Of a stretch of 8,709 nt of DNA, positions 6,456 through 8,709 are shown piece by piece. The DNA is taken from contig JAUXBS010000033.1 of the NCBI GenBank assembly GCA_030619245.1, forward strand, positions 1-8,709, read 5' to 3'. The stretch comes from Clostridia bacterium (lineage in GTDB: Bacteria; UBA6262; WVXT01; JAUXBS01). The notes below the pieces were generated by a model. The model was not told the origin of the DNA, did not search any database, and saw only the letters and a program-made list of their open reading frames with translations. The translations under genes were made by a program, and so were the position numbers. Position 1 is the stretch's first letter. The number at the start of each line of letters is the position of its first letter.

Positions 6456-7374
6456 AAGATATGATAAAAACCCGATACTCGCCCCCATAAAGGAACACCC
6501 GTGGGAAGCCTGCATGGTTTACAACTGCGGCACCCTTTATGAAGCCGGGAAGGTTCACATACTTTACCGCGCCCAGGGCGAAAAAGGCGGGGTTTCAAGC
6601 ATCGGTTACGCATCCTCAAAAAATGGGTTTGACATAGACGAAAGGCTTCCTGAACCCGTGCTCACGGCAGACACCGGCAGTGAATTTGAAATGCTCGGCT
6701 ATGAAGACCCCAGGATCAACAGGCTCGGCAATACCCTGTACATCACGTTCACGGCGTTTGGCAGGGTACCCGGGATGGACCTGGAAACCGATATGTACGT
6801 AAGGACCTGCCAGCTTGCGATGGTGTCCATATCACTTGATGACTTTATCAATAAAAGGTGGAACTGGTCAAAAACCAGCTTCCCTCTGCCCCGGGTTGAC
6901 AATAAGGACTTTGTATTCTTCCCTGAGAAAATGGGCGGAAAGTACGTAATGTACCACCGCATAAAGCCCCATATATGGATTGCTTACTCTGATGACCTGA
7001 AACACTGGGAAAAACATAATATAGTCATGCCGGCATCCGGCGGCTGGGAACACTTCAAAGTGGGGGTGAACTCCCCTCCTTTAAAAACCGACAAGGGCTG
7101 GCTTGTATTCTATCACGGAGTTGACAACAATAAGGAATACAGGATTGGATACTTCATTACGGACCTGAACGACCCGATGAAAATAATATACAAACACAAA
7201 GGCCCTGTCCTTGAACCTGAACTGGACTATGAACTTGAAGGAGCCGTAAAGAATGTTGTATTCAGCTGCGGAGCTGAAATCATAGGTGATACTGTTTTCA
7301 TGTATTACGGCGGGGCTGACACCGTTATAGGTGTCGCTACCTGTAAGCTAAAGGACTTACTGTCAAAATTCTAA
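6448..7374 (+). CDS. GH130 family beta-mannoside phosphorylase / mannosidase, copy 1
   Basis: The 308-residue five-bladed beta-propeller enzyme belongs to GH130. Members act on beta-mannosides, either by phosphorolysis to mannose 1-phosphate or by hydrolysis. Family blocks are NPILAPIKEHPWEA (8-21), KVHILYRAQG (35-44), SSIGYASSKNG (50-60) and GYEDPRI (84-90) with the catalytic Asp87. Further on are FFPEKMGGKYVMYHR (157-171) and IAYSDDLKHW (178-187). Then comes SPPLKTDKGWLVFYHG (209-224). Lys213, His223 and possibly Arg171 lie where phosphorylase members carry basic phosphate contacts, so phosphorolysis is favoured. No signal peptide is seen, so the substrate must be made inside or imported. 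The length is close to the family core (about 300-390), without the N-terminal helical extension of some oligomeric members. It overlaps the phosphoesterase gene by 8 nt and is followed by its paralogue after 2 nt. The exact linkage and acceptor sugar cannot be told. Confidence 0.9.
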   Translation: MFKRYDKNPILAPIKEHPWEACMVYNCGTLYEAGKVHILYRAQGEKGGVSSIGYASSKNGFDIDERLPEPVLTADTGSEFEMLGYEDPRINRLGNTLYITFTAFGRVPGMDLETDMYVRTCQLAMVSISLDDFINKRWNWSKTSFPLPRVDNKDFVFFPEKMGGKYVMYHRIKPHIWIAYSDDLKHWEKHNIVMPASGGWEHFKVGVNSPPLKTDKGWLVFYHGVDNNKEYRIGYFITDLNDPMKIIYKHKGPVLEPELDYELEGAVKNVVFSCGAEIIGDTVFMYYGGADTVIGVATCKLKDLLSKF

Positions 7375-7376
7375 AA

Positions 7377-8294
7377 ATGTTAAAACGGCACCCAGACAAC
7401 CCCATACTTAAACCTGTCAAAAACCATCCCTGGGAGGCTTCTGCAGCCTTCAACCCGGGAGCGGTAGCGCTTGACGGTAAAATTCACATTGTATACAGGG
7501 CGCAGGACGCCGGCAGGGAAGTTTCCTGCCTCGGCTATGCCTCATCCTCAGATGGCGTTAACTTCAACAAAAGGCTTGAAAAACCCATTTACGAAAAGGA
7601 CCCAGTGAACATACTTGAATGTTTTGGCTGTGAAGACCCCAGGCTAACGGTTATCGGCGACAGGTTATACATGAACTACACCTCTTACGGCCTCTTCCCC
7701 GGCCTTACTTTCAGAAAGTACTCACAACCGCAGGTTGCCCTGACTTCAATATCAACAAGGGACTTCCTTGCCGGGAACTGGAACTGGGAAAATCCGCAGT
7801 ACCCCTTCCCGCTGGTTGACGACAAGGGCGCCTGTATTTTTCCTGAGAAGATTAACGGCAGATGGATAATGTACCACAGAATATTTCCCCAGGTATGGAT
7901 TGCCTACTCTGATAACCTGAAGGACTGGGTTGACATGAAACCGGTAATGGAACCGGCAGAGGAATGGGAGTACTATAAACTATCCACCGGCCCCCCCCCG
8001 ATAAAAACGGACAGGGGATGGCTCATTATATACAATGCGGCAGACATCAACTTGAAACGCAGTATCGGGTTCGCGCTGGCTGATTTAAAAGACCCCTCAA
8101 AAATCATTTACAGGTCAAAATCTCCCATATTAAAACCCGAAGAGGCCTATGAAAAGAAAGGAAACAATCCTGACACCGTTTTCTGCAACGGCGCAGTGAT
8201 AATGGATGGCACGCTTTACGTTTACTACGGCGCGGCTGATTCCTGCCTTTGCCTCGCAACAGTAAAACTTTCAGATTTACTTGCGATTAAATAA
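7377..8294 (+). CDS. GH130 family enzyme, copy 2 (paralogue with His to Asn change)
   Basis: The 305-residue GH130 paralogue aligns with copy 1 without gaps over the first 90 residues, at about 45% identity counted by eye. It keeps NPILKPVKNHPWEA (8-21), KIHIVYRAQ (35-43), GCEDPRL with catalytic Asp87, IFPEKINGRWIMYHR (154-168) and IAYSDNLKDW (175-184). The later block is PPPIKTDRGWLIIYNAAD (206-223). Lys210 and Arg168 remain, but the His223 of copy 1 is Asn220 here, and the following Gly is Ala. This could weaken phosphate binding and move the enzyme toward hydrolysis or another substrate. A run of nine C at 7991-7999 encodes Gly-Pro-Pro-Pro just before this site; the reading frame is intact on both sides. 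There is no signal peptide. The gene starts 2 nt after copy 1 with no clear ribosome binding site, so it probably depends on translational coupling. It is likely the last gene of the operon. Confidence 0.88.
   Translation: MLKRHPDNPILKPVKNHPWEASAAFNPGAVALDGKIHIVYRAQDAGREVSCLGYASSSDGVNFNKRLEKPIYEKDPVNILECFGCEDPRLTVIGDRLYMNYTSYGLFPGLTFRKYSQPQVALTSISTRDFLAGNWNWENPQYPFPLVDDKGACIFPEKINGRWIMYHRIFPQVWIAYSDNLKDWVDMKPVMEPAEEWEYYKLSTGPPPIKTDRGWLIIYNAADINLKRSIGFALADLKDPSKIIYRSKSPILKPEEAYEKKGNNPDTVFCNGAVIMDGTLYVYYGAADSCLCLATVKLSDLLAIK
7991..7999 (+). repeat. Nine-base C homopolymer within GH130 copy 2
   Basis: Nine consecutive C bases span codons 205-208. The frame continues normally into conserved GH130 sequence, so there is no frameshift in this copy. 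Such tracts can slip in replication or sequencing. Confidence 0.9.
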
Positions 8295-8468
8295 TTTTGG
8301 CTCTTCTTCAAAATGGGTTAGTAATAACAGTTGGTTTATCCGCAATTGCTCTATAGATTGGCAGTCACAAATACGACTATAATGCAATATGTTGAGTATT
8401 AGTCTTGACTTTTATGCAATAATATCAGAAATTTGTTTACCGTCAAGTGTGAGGAGCCATAATTTTCA
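8295..8468. other. AT-rich intergenic spacer before the DUF192 gene
   Basis: This 174-nt stretch contains no open reading frame with family features and no tRNA-like cloverleaf. It has a TATAAT at 8378-8383 that may be a -10 box for the downstream gene. The best upstream -35-like hexamer, TTGGCA at 8358-8363, is only 14 nt away, shorter than ideal. The octamer ATGCAATA occurs twice, at 8383-8390 and 8414-8421. No convincing terminator is seen after the GH130 operon. Confidence 0.5.
8378..8383 (+). promoter_or_regulatory. Possible -10 box for the DUF192 gene
   Basis: A perfect TATAAT lies about 86 nt before the ATG at 8469 in otherwise non-coding AT-rich sequence. The lack of a well-spaced -35 keeps this weak. 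Confidence 0.3.
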
Positions 8469-8709
8469 ATGAAAAACACATGCCGGATAGAGAATAAAAC
8501 CAGGAACAGCATACTTGCCCGGAAAGCCGGCCGGGCAGCCAACCTCGCTTCAAGGCTTAAAGGGCTTATCGGCAGGAAAACATTTGCTGACGGGGAAGCC
8601 CTCATCATACCAAAATGCAGAGCAGTTCACACCTTCTTCATGAAGTTCCCTGTTGACATTATCTTTATTGATTCAAGCTGCAGGGTGGTAAAAACGGCAA
8701 GAGGCCTTA
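8469..8709 (+). CDS. DUF192 family protein (partial, C-terminus outside window)
   Basis: The first 80 residues of a DUF192 (COG1430) protein, cut by the right edge; the family core is about 110-130 residues, so perhaps a third or more is missing. Recognisable blocks are ASRLKGLIGRKTF (27-39), EALIIPKCRAVHTFFMKFPV (43-62) and DIIFIDSSCRVVKTARG (63-79), matching the family pattern 'R..GLMgr..l..g.gl.i.pc..iHtffM.fpiDv.Fld....V'. No biochemical function is established for this family. Unlike many members, it shows no N-terminal signal peptide or lipoprotein Cys, so it may be cytosolic. An in-frame TAA at 8460-8462 rules out an earlier start. GAGGAG at 8451-8456 is a good ribosome binding sequence but lies 12 nt from the ATG, rather far. 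It is separated from the GH130 operon by 174 nt and probably forms its own transcription unit. Confidence 0.85.
   Translation, partial: MKNTCRIENKTRNSILARKAGRAANLASRLKGLIGRKTFADGEALIIPKCRAVHTFFMKFPVDIIFIDSSCRVVKTARGL

Noticed and set aside
8294..8314. ATTTTG/CAAAAT inverted repeat after GH130 copy 2
   Set aside because: The stem is only 6 bp and mostly A-T with a 9-nt loop and no following T run, so it is not a convincing intrinsic terminator.
8375..8404. GACTA/TAGTC inverted repeat in the 8.3-8.4 kb spacer
   Set aside because: Five base pairs around a 20-nt interior is expected by chance in AT-rich DNA.

Overview
The window looks like chromosomal DNA from an anaerobic bacterium that uses carbon monoxide dehydrogenase (CODH) chemistry. 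No gene names the taxon. The evidence is a nickel CODH, its ATPase maturation factor, a short MetE-like methyltransferase, bacterial -10/-35 promoter motifs and Shine-Dalgarno sites. Base composition is moderate. Genes on both strands favour AGG/AGA for arginine and often use ATA for isoleucine, which suggests one common genomic background. I would guess an uncultured anaerobic lineage, but that is inference. I see no rRNA, tRNA, insertion sequence or CRISPR array.

Left half, minus strand (4462 down to 1): a compact run, probably one operon, in the order type I phosphomannose isomerase, core MetE/uroporphyrinogen-decarboxylase-fold methyltransferase, CooC, CooS. The gaps are 17 nt, a 4-nt ATGA overlap and 12 nt. 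CooS runs off the left edge and lacks its C-terminus. CooC supports nickel insertion into CooS. The MetE-like protein could pass a methyl group between a corrinoid protein and a thiol, possibly homocysteine. The isomerase is the odd member by function.

Centre (4463-4586): a 124-nt AT-rich divergent intergenic region with back-to-back sigma-70-type promoter candidates, one for each half.

Right half, plus strand (4587-8294): four tightly packed genes, namely a GT-B glycosyltransferase, a calcineurin-like metallophosphoesterase and two tandem paralogous GH130 mannoside phosphorylase/mannosidase-like enzymes. Gaps are 6 nt, an 8-nt overlap and 2 nt. With the divergent phosphomannose isomerase, this reads as a possible mannoside metabolism cassette: the glycosyltransferase and phosphatase could build a glycoside, the GH130 enzymes could break it down, and the isomerase could link mannose 6-phosphate to fructose 6-phosphate. 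The two GH130 copies differ at a likely phosphate-contact residue (His in copy 1, Asn in copy 2), so they may divide the work.

Right edge (8295-8709): a 174-nt AT-rich spacer with no clear gene, then the first 80 codons of a DUF192 family protein cut by the window end.
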